64,000 nucleotides of DNA from Oceanobacillus massiliensis str. N'diop (GTDB taxonomy: Bacteria > Bacillota > Bacilli > Bacillales > Amphibacillaceae), in assembly GCF_000285495.1 (NCBI RefSeq), contig NZ_HE610980.1, forward strand, positions 203,719 to 267,718, in the 5' to 3' direction. A program made the position numbers and the translations under genes. Below are positions 62,851 to 64,000 of the stretch, piece by piece. The notes under the pieces are model-generated. The model did no database searches, was not told the origin of the DNA, and worked only from the letters and a program-made list of their open reading frames with translations. Each line of letters starts with the position of its first letter. The first letter of the stretch is position 1.

Positions 62851-63429
62851 ATGGCGACAAGTCAAACAAAACCATATCGCATAACGGCTGAGGGTATTCC
62901 TCTTAAACACGAACAAAGTGAAAAAATATATAAGACCTTCTTTGCAGTATCTGACTATTATAAAAAGCACCCTAATCCTGGAGCATGCCATCTAATCTCC
63001 AGCATTTTTCACATCTTACTTAATGAACAAAAAGTTGAAAATGATTTATGTATCGGAGAGGTAAAAACTGGATTTCAATATTTTGATCATTCTTGGATAG
63101 AAATTGATGGTAAGGTTTTCGATATTGCCATCCAACTGACATTAGATGGAACTAGGAATGCCCCAATCTATGCAGGGTATGATTTACAAACCGAAGTAAA
63201 GTCTGATAGGACTTACGGATCCCTATCACCAACTGGTTTTGATAGAGATGCAAATCAAGTCTTGAGAACTCCTTTTGTAAAATACATGGATCGGTACCCC
63301 CATTTTAAAGAAGGGGCATGGAAGATTGTTAAAGTTGTTGGTAGAGAACTCCGATTGAAATTGGATATAGCTGAACTTCGACAGAGATACAAAAATACAG
63401 AACGCACTTTGAAAACGTCTCCCTCTTAA
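62851..63429 (+). CDS. Transglutaminase-like cysteine protease fold protein
   Basis: A 192-residue soluble protein. A Cys-His-Asp arrangement is visible as C46 in NPGACHLISSIFHIL, H80 in YFDHSWIEIDGK and D91 in VFDIAIQL, in the order and spacing of transglutaminase-like enzymes. No signal peptide. GGGGAG precedes ATG 62851. The exact family is not recognised. It could be a protease, a deamidase or an inactive relative. Stand-alone, in an accessory region beside nuclease genes. Confidence 0.65.
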   Translation: MATSQTKPYRITAEGIPLKHEQSEKIYKTFFAVSDYYKKHPNPGACHLISSIFHILLNEQKVENDLCIGEVKTGFQYFDHSWIEIDGKVFDIAIQLTLDGTRNAPIYAGYDLQTEVKSDRTYGSLSPTGFDRDANQVLRTPFVKYMDRYPHFKEGAWKIVKVVGRELRLKLDIAELRQRYKNTERTLKTSPS

Positions 63430-63502
63430 ATGCAGTGCTGTCTTTAAGTAAAGTATAGGGCTACCTATTGCAGTCTTTTTCAATTTGGTAGAAGATTTTC
63501 AT

Positions 63503-64000
63503 TTAATGGCTTGTATAATTACTTATATAATCAATCAATCTGAGTTCTTGCCTGTTTTGCCAGTCACAAATAAAACCATCTAGCCCAAGGACTCCGTCAA
63601 AATCATCACATAAATTAATGAGAGTTTCAAAATGATCTCCATAAAAACTTATAAGACCCCTTAAAGAATTTCTATCTTGAATGATAAAAAGTTTATGTGC
63701 TTTTTCAGGATAAGAAATAGGCATATTAATTTTTTGCCCACTCAAGGTAACGAAGTTGTTTTCTCCACCGTTTACAATCCAGTGTCGAATGGGATTAAAA
63801 CACTCCTTTAAAACAAAATCTTGGCCTTTCACAAAGGCCAAGTAATTGAATATGATTTTCGCACAGACCCTATAAAAAGTCTCATCAAATTCAATTGTTT
63901 GAAAAACTTTTACCTGCTCTGTTCCCTTGCGTGCAGTTTGATTTTCTAATGTATTTTCAAGAGAATTCATTATAAAATTTTTAATTTGTGGTTCATGCTG
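63503..64000 (-). CDS. Partial gene at right edge, HNH-protein-like C-terminal part
   Basis: The frame is open to the window edge on the minus strand (codons QHEPQIKNFIM before the internal ATG 63970), so the 5' part lies outside. The visible 165 residues include FDETFYRVCAKIIFNYLAFVKGQDFVLKECFNPIRHWIVNG, which resembles C-terminal regions of HNH-containing proteins. No catalytic motif is inside the window. It ends at 63503, facing the transglutaminase-like gene. Confidence 0.55.
   Translation of the reverse strand, partial: QHEPQIKNFIMNSLENTLENQTARKGTEQVKVFQTIEFDETFYRVCAKIIFNYLAFVKGQDFVLKECFNPIRHWIVNGGENNFVTLSGQKINMPISYPEKAHKLFIIQDRNSLRGLISFYGDHFETLINLCDDFDGVLGLDGFICDWQNRQELRLIDYISNYTSH

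Overview
The window looks like a low-GC Firmicute chromosome, most likely a halotolerant or halophilic member of the Bacillaceae of the Oceanobacillus/Virgibacillus kind. The reasons are strong AGGAGG-type ribosome binding sites with frequent TTG and GTG starts, a glgBCDAP operon in the Bacillus order, a metNP operon under a SAM riboswitch, a Spx of exactly 131 residues, and two BCCT compatible-solute carriers. The genus is inferred by eye and was not tested.

Positions 1-10.4 kb hold a riboflavin-type pair (GTP cyclohydrolase II-like and RibD), a HAD nucleotidase, a GntR regulator, the BrnQ amino-acid carrier and a methionine-themed block. That block is mtnE, then a SAM riboswitch controlling metN-metP, an FMN 2-hydroxy-acid oxidase and a 2-keto-pentenoate hydratase-like gene. 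It ends at a 379-bp non-autonomous element with terminal inverted repeats and a perfect 8-bp target duplication.

Positions 10.8-21.6 kb are glycogen metabolism: glgB-C-D-A-P on the minus strand and a divergent type I pullulanase. Positions 21.7-30.9 kb hold housekeeping and stress genes: a luciferase-like oxidoreductase, a patatin-like protein with a degenerate nucleophile elbow, an acetyltransferase, a ketopantoate reductase, two BCCT carriers around a methyltransferase, and a DUF1992 protein. Positions 31.0-34.6 kb are an ArsR-controlled flavoprotein unit with three ATCAA-N6-TTGAT boxes spaced exactly 29 bp apart, followed by a second copy of the 0.38-kb element and an MFS carrier. Positions 34.7-46.3 kb mix ordinary genes (DUF72, AbrB-type membrane protein, Spx, AraC, CsaA, GrpB, aldo/keto reductase, TetR/SDR pair) with a decaying stretch that holds at least three small broken genes.

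Positions 46.3-64.0 kb are an AT-rich accessory region. It contains a Tn7-like transposition operon on the minus strand (AraC-like gene, tnsA, tnsB, tnsC, tniQ/tnsD). Next to it is a Gabija-like pair (OLD ATPase-TOPRIM nuclease plus UvrD-like helicase) with a divergent HEPN-like gene. The left margin is a 1.35-kb non-coding zone rich in tandem repeats and hairpins. To the right lie a minimal tyrosine recombinase, a three-gene unit in which two neighbouring proteins share an NSTNIQ motif beside an HNH nuclease, a transglutaminase-like gene, and a gene cut by the window edge. TnsA appears to lack the catalytic aspartate of the family, while the TnsB DDE triad and the TnsC Walker motifs are intact. 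The transposon ends could not be fixed from the sequence alone.
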